DNA of 64,000 nucleotides. Origin: Lachnospiraceae bacterium (GTDB lineage: Bacteria > Bacillota > Clostridia > Lachnospirales > Lachnospiraceae). The DNA lies in NCBI GenBank assembly GCA_029067085.1, contig JAIEFE010000008.1, forward strand, positions 62,001-126,000, read 5' to 3'. The position numbers and the translations under genes were made by a program. Numbering within the stretch: the first letter of the stretch is position 1; every line of letters starts with the position of its first letter. Shown in pieces: positions 17,527 through 26,903 of this stretch. The notes below the pieces were generated by a model. That model saw nothing but the letters and a program-made list of their open reading frames with translations. It searched no databases and was not told where the DNA came from.

Positions 17527-17715
17527 CCTGTCTTTGTCGCTTTCTGACTCTTACTTCGCATAAGCAGATTCGAAATGCTTCGCATTTCTCATTCGCGTTG
17601 CTCGTCATAAACCGCCATAGCCAGTCTTGCATGCAAGCATGCAGCCTGTCTCCGTCGCTTTCTGACTCTGCTTATGCGCGCAAAAAAAGCACGGGGTGTC
17701 GGTTGACCGACAGTC
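17527..17715. repeat. Intergenic repeat element with direct and inverted repeats
   Basis: This 355-base gap holds no gene. A unit beginning CCTGTCT and containing GTCGCTTTCTGACTCT occurs at about 17527-17559 and again at 17646-17678. CGCATAAGCAGA (17557-17568) and TCTGCTTATGCG (17667-17678) are perfect inverted repeats. Inside are the hairpin GAAATGCTTCGCATTTC and a GCATGC-rich stretch, and just after them TGTCGGT-TG-ACCGACA (about 17698-17713), which could end transcription. A related element is at 61644-61692. Confidence 0.65.
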
Positions 17716-17762
17716 CCATGCCTTATAAACTGAAGTTAATTCCGAAGGAATTTACTTCTCCT

Positions 17763-18647
17763 CTAGCCGCGCGGATGCGCCTTTGCATATACCTCTCTGA
17801 TATGGTTGTGATTCAGGTTCGCATAGATCTGTGTGGTGGAAATATCGGAATGTCCCAACATTTCCTGCACGCTCCTTAAATCCGCGCCGTTCTCCACCAG
17901 ATGCGCTGCGAAGGAATGCCTGAGCGTATGCGGCGTAATATCCGCCTGAATATCCGCTTTCTTTGCATAGTGTTTGATCAGTTTCCAGAAGCCCTGTCTG
18001 CTCATCGGCTGTCCGGAACAGTTGGCAAAGAGCACCTCCGATGCTTTATTTTCCAACATTTCCTCTCTGGTGCCGTTGAGATATCTGGTCATAGCATTCT
18101 TGGCCGCTGCACCGAAAGGAATGATCCTCTCCTTATTACGGTCTCGACAGAGAATGAAATTCATCTGCATATTCACATCGGCAAGATTCAGCGTAATGAG
18201 CTCAGTCACACGGATTCCTGTAGCGTAGAGAAGCTCCAGCATCGCCTTATCTCTGATCTCCTTCGGACTGTCACCCGAGGGCTGCTCCAAAAGGCGCACC
18301 ACCTCGTCGGGAGACATGATCTCCGGTGCTTTCTTTTCAATCTTGGGGGCCTTCAGTTTATCGGTGAAATCCTCCTCCACCATCCCCTCCTGCAGCATAA
18401 AGTGATAGAATGCTTTCAGGGATGCAATATTGCGGGACACCGTAGCCGCCGCAAATTTGTTTTCCTCCAGATATTTGACATAATCAACAAGATCCTGCGC
18501 TGTCACGGCCTTCGTTTCCTTAATCCCCCGGCCTTCCATAAAATGCTGTACCTTTTCCAGATCTCTTCTATATGACATCTCCGTGTTGCTGGAGGTATTC
18601 TTCACATTATGTAAATATGTGATAAATGCGCTGATCTCTTTTTCCAT
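17763..18647 (-). CDS. xerD: Tyrosine recombinase XerD-like
   Basis: 294 residues, normal for XerC/D. N-terminal SAM-like core-binding domain (about 1-90) and catalytic domain with Arg146, Lys172, His240, Arg243, His266 and nucleophile Tyr275, all present. It resolves chromosome dimers at dif with a partner recombinase. The neighbours nudix and spoIIM on the same strand are the usual ones for Firmicutes xerD, so this is a core gene rather than an integrase of a mobile element. Its start ATG at 18647 has only a weak, distant Shine-Dalgarno (AGGGAAGGA). Confidence 0.88.
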   Translation of the reverse strand: MEKEISAFITYLHNVKNTSSNTEMSYRRDLEKVQHFMEGRGIKETKAVTAQDLVDYVKYLEENKFAAATVSRNIASLKAFYHFMLQEGMVEEDFTDKLKAPKIEKKAPEIMSPDEVVRLLEQPSGDSPKEIRDKAMLELLYATGIRVTELITLNLADVNMQMNFILCRDRNKERIIPFGAAAKNAMTRYLNGTREEMLENKASEVLFANCSGQPMSRQGFWKLIKHYAKKADIQADITPHTLRHSFAAHLVENGADLRSVQEMLGHSDISTTQIYANLNHNHIREVYAKAHPRG

Positions 18648-18709
18648 TCTGCCCGGAAATCCTTCCCTGTGCGTTCTCTTTATGTAAATCAAAACACTGT
18701 CTGAGTACC

Positions 18710-18738
18710 ATTATAATCAGATTTTTTCAGAAAAGCAA
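18710..18738 (-). promoter_or_regulatory. Promoter of xerD
   Basis: Minus strand TTGCTT (18738-18733), 17-base spacer, TATAAT (18715-18710), in the 210-base gap after spoIIM, so xerD need not rely on read-through. The part of the gap next to spoIIM is an A/T run near 18845-18872. Confidence 0.7.
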
Positions 18739-18856
18739 ATGGAAATTTCCCCGATTTTATGGGCTTTTGCGCTGTTTTTCAGGGAAGGTACAACATATCG
18801 TTCGCAGATGATTTTATGTCTACTATATCTTGGAAAATCATTGTGAAAAAATTTTT

Positions 18857-19444
18857 TTAAAAAATTTTTAAAACGAAATGCAGAATATTAGGATTGACAT
18901 AACTTTCAAGCAAACATCCCATTATGACAACTGCCATAATACCGATCATCTGTACACATTTCCCCAAATAAAACCGGCCGCTGAAACGCTCATAGCCAGC
19001 CAGATTGGTCCGGGAAGCATAGAGGGTGCGGTTTAGACTGGCCGCCCAGAGAAACAGCGCGGCATAGGCAGGTATCAAAAGAATCGCCTGAGGAAAGAGA
19101 GCCGCTGCCATAAAGAGAAGTCCCCTGATCCCGTAACGAATCACCGCCACCGACAAAAGACAGCCCGCCGCCAGTCCCGTATAACAAATATATGCGCCAA
19201 GAACCGGCAGACCGATCATGGTCGTGGAAATCAGACTCAACATGCAGACCGCCGAAAGCCGGCGCCGCAGGATATAAGCGACCATCCCCGCCCCCTTCGG
19301 CCTGCTGCTTTTCAGACGGCTCATCATGTCCGCTCCAAAAAGACTGCCGTTTTGAATCCATGCCTCGTGCCCCAGATTAACGATCAGGATTCCGATGAAA
19401 AGGCTGATCATAAACAGATATGCCATATGATAGCCGTTCCTCAT
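18857..19444 (-). CDS. spoIIM: Stage II sporulation protein M
   Basis: 195 residues with about five membrane helices (SpoIIM/DUF95 fold). In sporulating Firmicutes SpoIIM scaffolds the SpoIIDMP peptidoglycan-degrading complex that drives engulfment. Position between a nudix gene and xerD matches the Bacillus order. The ATG at 19444 has GAAGG 9 bases upstream; a TTG at 19462 would give six extra residues. The last codons lie in a very A/T-rich run. Confidence 0.85.
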   Translation of the reverse strand: MRNGYHMAYLFMISLFIGILIVNLGHEAWIQNGSLFGADMMSRLKSSRPKGAGMVAYILRRRLSAVCMLSLISTTMIGLPVLGAYICYTGLAAGCLLSVAVIRYGIRGLLFMAAALFPQAILLIPAYAALFLWAASLNRTLYASRTNLAGYERFSGRFYLGKCVQMIGIMAVVIMGCLLESYVNPNILHFVLKIF

Positions 19445-19559
19445 AAAGGTCTGCCTTCGCAATGCCGTACCGCCTTTTTTCTCGCTCTCTTATGGCATGT
19501 ATATGTCCCAGTCGGACGAGGGATGACTACATTCTCAAAGTTTTTAGTTTACATAATAA

Positions 19560-20096
19560 TTATAATCTGTATTTATTCTTGTAGGCTAAGAGGGCTGATA
19601 CCGTCTTTCCGTCCTGGATCTTGCATTCATAGATCATGCGAATCAGCTCGTCGAGGTCGTGGCTCTCAGCATTCAAAAACTCATCCTCGTCAAGGTGCTG
19701 TTTCCCCTTCTTCAAGTCAGTCGCCAGATAGACGTCAATCTTTTCGTTGCAGAAAGCCACTGTCGTGCGAAGGGTCAGTAAAAGTTCCAGTTTGCCCGCA
19801 ATATAGCCGGTCTCCTCCTCAAGCTCTCTCGCCGCGGCAATCTCGGTCGGCTCATCCACACTGTTTAGGCCGCCCGCCGGAATCTCCAGCGTCTCCCGAT
19901 CCAACGCATTACGATACTGTCTGACCATCAGAAGCCTGCCATCGTCCTGCACCGCCACTACAGCTGCTGCTCCCTTGTGATCGATCAGATCCCACTTGAC
20001 CACATTGCCGTTTGCGACACGTATCGTGTCCTGATAATAATCGATGATCGCGCCCTTGTGTACCAGTTCTCTGCCTAATCTTTCATAATTTTCCAT
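19560..20096 (-). CDS. nudF: ADP-ribose pyrophosphatase (Nudix hydrolase)
   Basis: 178 residues. The Nudix box GX5EX7REUXEEXGU is intact (GGLNSVDEPTEIAAARELEEETGY, about residues 75-98), with the upstream IPAGG typical of NudF, which splits ADP-ribose to AMP and ribose 5-phosphate. First gene of the nudix-spoIIM-xerD cluster, as in Bacillus. AAGGAG precedes the ATG. Confidence 0.88.
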   Translation of the reverse strand: MENYERLGRELVHKGAIIDYYQDTIRVANGNVVKWDLIDHKGAAAVVAVQDDGRLLMVRQYRNALDRETLEIPAGGLNSVDEPTEIAAARELEEETGYIAGKLELLLTLRTTVAFCNEKIDVYLATDLKKGKQHLDEDEFLNAESHDLDELIRMIYECKIQDGKTVSALLAYKNKYRL

Positions 20097-20145
20097 GTTT
20101 TTTATTCTCCTTAAATAGTTTACACTCTCACAATTTTCAATATAA

Positions 20146-20188
20146 TAAAAATATGGTTCCCGTATCCCATTCTACACGGAAACCATAT
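20146..20188 (-). terminator. Terminator of the aminotransferase gene
   Basis: On the minus strand ATATGGTTTCCGT pairs with ACGGGAACCATAT (one mismatch, 12 pairs) followed by TTTTT. It lies 52 bases after the stop codon at 20241 and before the nudix gene on the same strand. Confidence 0.75.
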
Positions 20189-20240
20189 CTTTCACAATAT
20201 TTTTCTATGAGTTTATTTCTGGCGCGTTTCCTTCCGCGTT

Positions 20241-21527
20241 TTACTTCTGCGCTAACAACTTCTCCACGCTGACCAGCTTCACACACAGCACGAAGAGATC
20301 TGTGGCCTCCGCCATCTCTTCAGCCGTAGGATAGGTAGGCGCGATTCGGATATTGCTGTCCTTCGGATCCTTTCCGTAGGGATAAGTCGCTCCGGCGCCG
20401 GTCAGCACCACACCAGCCTCCTTGCATCTTTCAACGATCGCCTTCGCGCAGCCCTCCATCGCGTCAAAGGAGATAAAATATCCGCCAAGGGGCTTCGTCC
20501 ACTCACCGATTCCCAGACCGCCAAGCTCCTTCTCCAACACCTCGAGCACTGCCTCAAACTTAGGTCGGATGATATCCGCATGCTTCTTCATGTGGGCAAG
20601 CATTCCCTCCACATTCTTGAAAAATCTGGCATGACGCAGCTGATTTACCTTGTCATAACCGATCGTCCGCAAGGTTAAGGTCTTCTTGATATCCGCCAGA
20701 TTGGCCGGGGAGGATGCCATCGCCGCTATGCCCGCACCCGAAAAGGAAATCTTGGAAGTAGAGCAGAACTCGTACACGATATCCGGATTGCCCGCCTTCT
20801 CGCACTCACCCAGAATCTCCAGAAGCGTATCCTGCTTATCCTCATAGAGATGATGCACTGCATAGGCATTGTCCCAATAGATACGGAAATCCTTAGCCGC
20901 AGGCTTTAAGGACGCAAACCGTTTCACCGTCTCATCCGAGTAAGTGATACCTGACGGGTTAGAATACTTGGGCACACACCAGATGCCCTTCACCGCCTCA
21001 TCCTCAGACACATATTTTTCTACCAGATTCATATCCGGTCCGTCTGATGTCATGGGAATCGCGATCATCTCAATACCGAAATGCTGTGTGATTGCAAAGT
21101 GTCTGTCATACCCCGGTACAGGGCATAAAAACTTTACTTTATCCAACTTACACCATGGCGTAGATCCCATAACGCCGTGCGTCACAGAACGGGAAACCAT
21201 ATCGTACATGATCGAGAGGCTGGAATTTCCGAAAACAATTACATTTTCCGCCGGAACTCCCATCACATCCGCCATGAGATGCTTTGCCTCCGTGATACCC
21301 TCCAGCAGACCATAATTTCTGGTATCGATTCCCTCCATACACTTCATATCCGAATCGGATTTTAAGACGTCCATAAGAGCCATTCCCATATCCAGCTGCG
21401 CAGGCTCCGGCTTTCCCCTCGACATATCCAGCTTTAAGCCTTTTTCTTTCGCCTGTGCAAACTGCTTTGCAAGCTCCGCTCTCTGCGCCTCCAGTTCCTC
21501 TCTGCTCATCTCACTGTACGGTTTCAT
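20241..21527 (-). CDS. PLP-dependent aspartate aminotransferase, type Ic (MocR-like aminotransferase family)
   Basis: 428 residues. The N-terminus (MSREELEAQRAELAKQF, then MSRGKPEP) and the internal SNPSGITYS and STSKISFSGAG, whose lysine should bind pyridoxal phosphate, identify the PF12897 aminotransferase family. Biochemically studied members are aspartate transaminases that couple oxaloacetate and 2-oxoglutarate. The protein lacks a GntR domain, so the MocR name is historical. Single gene with its own promoter (21594-21622) and terminator (20146-20188). Confidence 0.85.
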   Translation of the reverse strand: MKPYSEMSREELEAQRAELAKQFAQAKEKGLKLDMSRGKPEPAQLDMGMALMDVLKSDSDMKCMEGIDTRNYGLLEGITEAKHLMADVMGVPAENVIVFGNSSLSIMYDMVSRSVTHGVMGSTPWCKLDKVKFLCPVPGYDRHFAITQHFGIEMIAIPMTSDGPDMNLVEKYVSEDEAVKGIWCVPKYSNPSGITYSDETVKRFASLKPAAKDFRIYWDNAYAVHHLYEDKQDTLLEILGECEKAGNPDIVYEFCSTSKISFSGAGIAAMASSPANLADIKKTLTLRTIGYDKVNQLRHARFFKNVEGMLAHMKKHADIIRPKFEAVLEVLEKELGGLGIGEWTKPLGGYFISFDAMEGCAKAIVERCKEAGVVLTGAGATYPYGKDPKDSNIRIAPTYPTAEEMAEATDLFVLCVKLVSVEKLLAQK

Positions 21528-21593
21528 AGTCTTTTTAGCTCTCCTTCTATATTATATAATAGAATAATTGTATACAATCATACACCGTTAATT

Positions 21594-21622
21594 ATTCTAC
21601 TATAAATAAAGGCTTTTCACAA
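21594..21622 (-). promoter_or_regulatory. Promoter of the aminotransferase gene
   Basis: Minus strand TTGTGA (21622-21617), 17-base spacer, TAGAAT (21599-21594). About 65 bases of A/T-rich leader follow, including the palindrome TTGTATACAA. Confidence 0.65.
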
Positions 21623-21693
21623 GTATGCAGATGAGAAAATTTTCTGGCGCAGAATTCAGATTTTCTGGTGAAATTGTGCAAAAAGGACTTTGC

Positions 21694-22179
21694 CTATGCA
21701 GCTCCGATTTCCTTTAGTGCTTTCAATGTCCCTTTCAGATTATTTTTGTGCCAGCTATGAACGCAAGTCCAATCTTCCATACTGTACATCGCCGACATCC
21801 TCATAAGGCTCAACTCCGCCTGCTGTGTCGACAGTGAGATCACCTCGTCTTCGAGTTGAATGTCAATACGATAGTTCAATCCTGTCTCCGACACTTCCAC
21901 GCTGCGAATGGAGGAATATGGTAATTCCAGAATCCCTTCCTTTTTAAGAACAGCGTCCTTCTTCACGTCCGCCCAGTAAGTTGAAAACGGAAGCAGTACA
22001 ATAGATTCTTTGCAGAAAGAAAGTGCATAGAAGTTGAAATACTGGAAAGCAGCCTTGAGAAGCCTTGCTATCGTGTCACTCAAATTCTCCGGTGCATAGG
22101 AGACAACGATCATCTTGCCTTCCTCCGGTTCAAAGCCCATGTTTTCTAAAATCTGGTTCATTCTTTTTGTGGTTGCCAT
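21694..22179 (-). CDS. Protein of unknown function downstream of an Agr-like system
   Basis: 161 residues, soluble, without signal peptide or membrane helix. The middle (ILELPYSSIRSVEVSETG, then YRIDIQLEDEVISLSTQQ) reads like the strands of a PH-like or YokE-type domain that often responds to membranes, but I cannot assign it. The ATG at 22179 lies about 10 bases after AAAGGAG; an ATG at 22242 overlaps the response regulator gene. It follows that gene by 81 bases on the same strand and may be part of the same operon. Confidence 0.6.
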   Translation of the reverse strand: MATTKRMNQILENMGFEPEEGKMIVVSYAPENLSDTIARLLKAAFQYFNFYALSFCKESIVLLPFSTYWADVKKDAVLKKEGILELPYSSIRSVEVSETGLNYRIDIQLEDEVISLSTQQAELSLMRMSAMYSMEDWTCVHSWHKNNLKGTLKALKEIGAA

Positions 22180-22260
22180 AATGGTCACGCTCCTTTGTTT
22201 TGATGTTGAACCCATTATAGCAACGCCCTTTTCCGGCAGCACATTTCTTTCGCAAATGGT

Positions 22261-22992
22261 TCATTTGAATTCGCGAACGGCAGCCTTCGCCTTGCGTGAC
22301 AGAGGACACTTCTCCCCTGTATCCAGCTCCACGAGCTGTTCTTTCATATACACAGCCCTGATATGCTCCCGATTTACCAGGAATCCCCTGTGACACCGCC
22401 AGAATCCTTCTCCGAGCTGCTCTGCAAAGTGGTCCAGGCTGCTGTTAAACTCCAACAACTCATTCACCAAATGCAGCCGAAGCGTATGCTTATATCCTAA
22501 TGCCTCAAAATATAAGATATCCTCCACCGGAATATGCCGCACCGTATCAAATAGTTTTAATGTACAGTACCTGCCCTGTCCGGAAGGCTCGTTGCGCAGA
22601 CGCTCCTGTATACTGACAAGACAGTCACGCACCCGCACGGACATTGCGTTGTAATCTCCTTTTACAATATAATCCAAGGCTTCCAGCCGCAGGCGGAATG
22701 TCTCGAACGCCAGATCGCCATGAGCGGTGATGAACACGATAAATCCTCTGGGATCATAGCGTCTCAGCTCCTGCGCCAGCGCAAGACCGCTGATCTGCCT
22801 CGGAAAGTCAATGTCCAGAAAATAGATTGCCGGTACCGTATCCTGTCTCTGTAATTTCAACAGCTTCGCAGGCGCATCCGCAACCCGCACCGGTCCCATA
22901 TCGCCATCCAGAATCATGATCTGGTCTGATATGATTTTCTTAAGACGCTCACTGATTGCCTGCTCATCGTCACATATATACACGGGTATCAT
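22261..22992 (-). CDS. LytTR-type response regulator (AgrA-like)
   Basis: 243 residues. Receiver domain 1-125 with acidic pocket ICDDEQ and phospho-acceptor Asp in YFLDID; LytTR DNA-binding domain about 145-243 (VRHIPVEDILYFEALGYKHTLRLH, FWRCHRGFLVNREHI). GGAGGAAAG precedes the ATG. The cognate kinase gene is 61 bases upstream. Proteins of this type bind imperfect direct repeats in target promoters; none was identified with confidence here. Confidence 0.9.
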   Translation of the reverse strand: MIPVYICDDEQAISERLKKIISDQIMILDGDMGPVRVADAPAKLLKLQRQDTVPAIYFLDIDFPRQISGLALAQELRRYDPRGFIVFITAHGDLAFETFRLRLEALDYIVKGDYNAMSVRVRDCLVSIQERLRNEPSGQGRYCTLKLFDTVRHIPVEDILYFEALGYKHTLRLHLVNELLEFNSSLDHFAEQLGEGFWRCHRGFLVNREHIRAVYMKEQLVELDTGEKCPLSRKAKAAVREFK

Positions 22993-23053
22993 GAGCTTTC
23001 CTCCACACTTCCTGATTGATCATGCGTAACAACCTGTTTTTCAGCCCATCCTC

Positions 23054-24427
23054 TCATGCCGTACGCATCGGCATCCGCAGTTCCTGTACAAAAAATCCAT
23101 CTTTTAAGTATGTCCTTGCAACAAATCCCGGATAGCGGGATAAGATCTTACGATAGCTGGACAATCCTGTGCCGTGGCCGCTCCCCTTCGTGGTATACCC
23201 TTTCTCGGACAATGCATTCAGGTCAGGCTCTGCTTCATAATTATTCGCAACCGCTATGTAAAGTTCTCTCTCCTCCTGCAGCATGACAAGGCGGATCTGT
23301 CCATCCTTTTCCGGAACGGCTTCCATGGCATTATCGATTAAAATGCCCAGTCCGCGCAGCATATCCGCTGTCTCCATCATCTGGCTCTCCCGTACCGGAT
23401 AGAGTACCTCCAATACACCCTGCATATGCTTCTGGCGCATCGCCGCCAGCTTTGTGGTAAGCAGACTGCGAATCGGATAAATCCGTATATTATTCAGACA
23501 ATCCATCTGCTTAATCTCATTCCCCAGCTTTTCGTCGAAGTAGCTGCTCGTCTTTCTCATGAATTCCTGAATACCGTCCAGATCGCCTTCCTGCGCCTGT
23601 AACGTCAACCCCGAAAACAAATTGGTTACATCATGTCTGAACGCACGGATTTCCTGCTGCAGCTCTTCCAGCAATTCCATATGCGCCCGCTGCTGTGAAA
23701 TCGTCTCTTCCTGTATATGTATCTTTTCCTGACCGGCAGTATACATCGCCATAAACTGCACCCACAATAACACCACTGCTATCAAAGAGAAAAAGAAAAC
23801 AGCATACAACGCGTTTGGTTCTGCATTCGGATAGAAGTAATCAATGATCTCCCAGACGAACATCAGCAGAAAGCTTACCGCCATCAACAGCACAGTCCTC
23901 AATCTACTTGAAAATAATGAGGCAAAATAACGGTAAAATCCGCTCTTACGCAAAACATATGCCGCCGCAAATGCAATGAAAAACGCCCACAATTTGGGGA
24001 TAACGATCGTAATAAAGGTATAGAAATATTTTCTGTCAAATAAGGGGCTGTAAGTCGCCGCTGCCTGCTCCACCACATTGTCCGCCGTATAAATAATAAA
24101 ATGGCTGAGCATGGATGCTGTTACGCCCTGCACCAAGGGAGTATCATAACATTTCCAGATCACCATTCCCAGCGCCAGTGCTTCTATCGTATAACATACG
24201 AGAGAATACAGCACATTAAAATAATCAGCGAAAACCGTATTCTCACCAAACAGCCACATCGAAAGAAACATACTCAATAAATATGAGACACCGGAACAGA
24301 CCGCATAAATCACAATGGGACGAATTCTTGCCTTCTTTCCGACAATACCGACACTTAACCAGAACATGGCAAGGCCTATCAAAATAAAGACAATGATAAC
24401 AACAGACAAACGAAATCCAAGCGACAT
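23054..24427 (-). CDS. AgrC-like sensor histidine kinase
   Basis: 457 residues. About six to seven membrane helices (1-235), a coiled linker, a DHp helix with RHDVTNLF (phospho-acceptor His about 264), and a GHKL ATPase with GLGILIDNAMEA and GSGHGTGLSSYRKI. This is the HPK10 kinase type that usually senses peptide pheromones, but no AgrB protease and no AgrD-like peptide gene lies nearby. AAAGGAG precedes the ATG. Confidence 0.88.
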   Translation of the reverse strand: MSLGFRLSVVIIVFILIGLAMFWLSVGIVGKKARIRPIVIYAVCSGVSYLLSMFLSMWLFGENTVFADYFNVLYSLVCYTIEALALGMVIWKCYDTPLVQGVTASMLSHFIIYTADNVVEQAAATYSPLFDRKYFYTFITIVIPKLWAFFIAFAAAYVLRKSGFYRYFASLFSSRLRTVLLMAVSFLLMFVWEIIDYFYPNAEPNALYAVFFFSLIAVVLLWVQFMAMYTAGQEKIHIQEETISQQRAHMELLEELQQEIRAFRHDVTNLFSGLTLQAQEGDLDGIQEFMRKTSSYFDEKLGNEIKQMDCLNNIRIYPIRSLLTTKLAAMRQKHMQGVLEVLYPVRESQMMETADMLRGLGILIDNAMEAVPEKDGQIRLVMLQEERELYIAVANNYEAEPDLNALSEKGYTTKGSGHGTGLSSYRKILSRYPGFVARTYLKDGFFVQELRMPMRTA

Positions 24428-24534
24428 AGTTTAGCTCCTTTTACAGCTTTTTCTTATTTTATCTTACTATCAGGTGTATTGTTTTTCAAGAGACTGCCCA
24501 TATATTAAGAAACATGGCCGCAAGGCGCACATAT

Positions 24535-24565
24535 AAAAACCCCGCAGGATTACTGCGGGGTTTTT
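24535..24565 (-). terminator. Terminator of rny
   Basis: AAAAACCCCGCAG and CTGCGGGGTTTTT form a 13-bp perfect stem with a GATTA loop. It begins four bases after the rny stop codon; the symmetry would let it act on both strands. Confidence 0.9.
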
Positions 24566-24569
24566 CATA

Positions 24570-26117
24570 CTATTTGGCATAGTCTATGACACGGCTCTCA
24601 CGGATCACATTTACCTTGATCTGTCCGGGATACTCCAACTCAGCTTCAATCTGCTTGGAAATATCTCTCGCAAGGAGTACCATATCAGAATCGTTGATCT
24701 GTTCCGGAACTACCATTACACGAATCTCTCTACCTGCCTGAATAGCAAAAGATTTGTCTACACCTTTGAAATTGTTTGTGATGTCTTCTAACTGTTTCAG
24801 TCTTGTTGTATATGTCTCTAATGTTTCTCTTCTCGCACCCGGTCTCGCCGCAGATATGGTATCCGCCGCCTGCACCAGACATGCGATCAGGGACTGTGCT
24901 TCCACATCCCCATGGTGGGATTCCACCGCGTTGATGACCACCGGCCCTTCCTTATACTTTCTGCACAATTCCACACCAAGCTGGATATGAGATCCTTCCA
25001 TCTCATGATCCACTGCTTTACCAATGTCGTGCAGTAAGCCGGCACGCTTCGCCATCCTGACATCTAAACCCATCTCCGCTGCCAGAAGGCCTGATAACTG
25101 TGCCACCTCAATGGAATGCTTCAATGCATTCTGACCATAGCTGGTTCTGAACCGCATCTTACCAAGCAGTCTCACAAGCTCAGGATGGATGCCATGTACG
25201 CCGACCTCGAGGGTGGCCGCTTCGCCCTCCTCCTTGATCATAACTTCAACTTCCTTCTGCGCCTTCTCGACCATCTCCTCAATTCTGGCCGGATGAATAC
25301 GTCCGTCCACAATCAACTTCTCAAGTGCAATTCTTGCCACTTCTCTACGAATCGGATCAAAGCCGGAAAGAATGACTGCCTCAGGTGTGTCGTCAATGAT
25401 CAGATCCACGCCGGTCATCGTCTCGAGGGTCCTGATATTACGTCCCTCTCTGCCGATGATCCTGCCCTTCATCTCATCATTAGGAAGCTGTACCACGGAA
25501 ATCGTGGTCTCGGACACATGATCGGCCGCACATTTCTGTATTGCCGTCACAACGTATTCTTTCGCCTTCTTGTCCGCTTCCTCCTTCGCCCTGCTCTCAA
25601 GCTCCTTGATCATGACAGCAGTTTCGTGTTTCACTTCATCTTCAACAATTTTCAACAGATAATCTTTTGCCTGTTCGGAGGTTAATCCAGAGATTCGTTC
25701 CAGTTCCTGTAATCTTTGTTCGCTCAGTTTGGAAATTTCTTCGCGCTGCTTGGCCAGTAATTCTTCCTTCTGCGCCAGGCTCGCTTCCTTTTTTTCAATA
25801 GCGTCCGCTTTCTTGTCGATGTTCTCTTCCTTCTGCTGCACGCGACGCTCATAGCGCTGCGCTTCTGCACGCCGTTCCTTGATCTCCTTGTCCAGCTCAT
25901 TCTTTGTGCGAATGGACTCTTCCTTGACTTCAAGCAACGACTCGCGCTTCTTCGTCTCAGCAGTTTTGAGAGCCTCGTCAATGATCTCTCTGGCTTTCTC
26001 TTCCGCATTGCCAAGCTTCGCTTCCGTCATCTTTTTATGATAGTTGGTTGCGACCAGCGCGGCTGCCGGAACAGAAATCACCAGTGTGACGACTACTGCT
26101 ACCACAACTTGCCACAT
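24570..26117 (-). CDS. rny: Ribonuclease Y
   Basis: 515 residues, as in Bacillus. N-terminal membrane anchor (1-22), long charged coiled coil (about 25-165), KH domain ([20 protein letters not shown], about 208-227) and HD domain (HSIEVA, then LLHDIGKA about 363-370, with metal ligands His and Asp). It is the main endoribonuclease starting mRNA decay at the membrane. It has its own promoter (26232-26260) and a strong terminator. Confidence 0.95.
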   Translation of the reverse strand: MWQVVVAVVVTLVISVPAAALVATNYHKKMTEAKLGNAEEKAREIIDEALKTAETKKRESLLEVKEESIRTKNELDKEIKERRAEAQRYERRVQQKEENIDKKADAIEKKEASLAQKEELLAKQREEISKLSEQRLQELERISGLTSEQAKDYLLKIVEDEVKHETAVMIKELESRAKEEADKKAKEYVVTAIQKCAADHVSETTISVVQLPNDEMKGRIIGREGRNIRTLETMTGVDLIIDDTPEAVILSGFDPIRREVARIALEKLIVDGRIHPARIEEMVEKAQKEVEVMIKEEGEAATLEVGVHGIHPELVRLLGKMRFRTSYGQNALKHSIEVAQLSGLLAAEMGLDVRMAKRAGLLHDIGKAVDHEMEGSHIQLGVELCRKYKEGPVVINAVESHHGDVEAQSLIACLVQAADTISAARPGARRETLETYTTRLKQLEDITNNFKGVDKSFAIQAGREIRVMVVPEQINDSDMVLLARDISKQIEAELEYPGQIKVNVIRESRVIDYAK

Positions 26118-26231
26118 TTTACAGGAGCACCTCCTTATTTAGTTTTCATTGTACGATTACCAAATCTATTGTCGGCTGTCGGCTGTTGCCATAAGTGACA
26201 GCCTGATAGTCAGCAAAACTACAACATACTA

Positions 26232-26260
26232 ATTCTATACTGAATTTTATGTTATGTCAA
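26232..26260 (-). promoter_or_regulatory. Promoter of rny
   Basis: Minus strand TTGACA (26260-26255), 17-base spacer, TAGAAT (26237-26232), overlapping the 3' end of recX. Downstream, before rny, the leader contains GGCTGT and ACAGCC repeats (about 26170-26202) that could form a hairpin. Confidence 0.75.
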
Positions 26261-26864
26261 GCAAAAGAGCTCTGTTAATCGCCTCGGTGTGAAATCCTCT
26301 CCTGTAAAGAAAAGCGTACATCCTTTGTTTTTCCTGTCCCGTAGCCGTCTTTTGGTCAAAATTTTTCTTTTCAAGAAGGTCCCTTATCATACTCTCTTCA
26401 TTCTGTGTCGTTCCCTCCGCCGCAAGTTTTTCAAACACCTCACCGATCAGCTCTCTGGAAATGCCCCTTTTTATCAGATCCTGCTCTATGCGCGTCCTGC
26501 TCCTCTTCTCCAGATAGCAGCGAATAAAATCCTCCGCATAACGGGCATCGTCCACATAACCGTAGGATGCCGCATAGGCAATGGCTTCCTCGATGCACGC
26601 CTCCGGGTAAGCACCTTCCCGCAATTTCTCACGCAGTCCTGCTGTCGTATAGTCCTTCCTCTGAAGAAGATTCATCACACGCTTTTTTGCGCGCAGGGGA
26701 AGTATCTCACCTCTGATCCTGCACAGGGTCTCCTCCGGGAGATTCCCGCCCTCTCTGATATCCAATTTTGCAAGTTCTCCCCGATACAGGACAAAGGATG
26801 TGCTATCCTCCATTTCAACCCGGTATCTCCCCCGGGACAGGGCTGTCAGCTGCATCACGGTCAT
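26247..26864 (-). CDS. recX: RecX regulatory protein
   Basis: 205 residues built of tandem three-helix repeats typical of RecX (LLQRKDYTTAGLREKL, AIAYAASYGYVDDARYAEDFIR, RIEQDLIKRGIS). It modulates RecA filament formation and lies 39 bases after recA, the usual arrangement. The N-terminal part (1-60) is the divergent extra segment seen in Firmicutes RecX. Confidence 0.88.
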   Translation of the reverse strand: MTVMQLTALSRGRYRVEMEDSTSFVLYRGELAKLDIREGGNLPEETLCRIRGEILPLRAKKRVMNLLQRKDYTTAGLREKLREGAYPEACIEEAIAYAASYGYVDDARYAEDFIRCYLEKRSRTRIEQDLIKRGISRELIGEVFEKLAAEGTTQNEESMIRDLLEKKNFDQKTATGQEKQRMYAFLYRRGFHTEAINRALLLDIT

Positions 26865-26903
26865 TCTCTAATCCTCCCGGGCTGTATCAGCCATCTGCAA
26901 CAC

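Noticed and set aside
17527..17715. CRISPR array
   Set aside because: Only two direct copies about 118 bases apart with an inverted repeat; no regular repeat-spacer spacing and no cas genes.
17763..18647. Integrase of a mobile element
   Set aside because: The catalytic residues fit, but synteny with nudix and spoIIM and the absence of att repeats or cargo mark it as core xerD.
20241..21527. MocR-type transcription factor
   Set aside because: The family name suggests it, but there is no GntR winged helix; it is an enzyme only.
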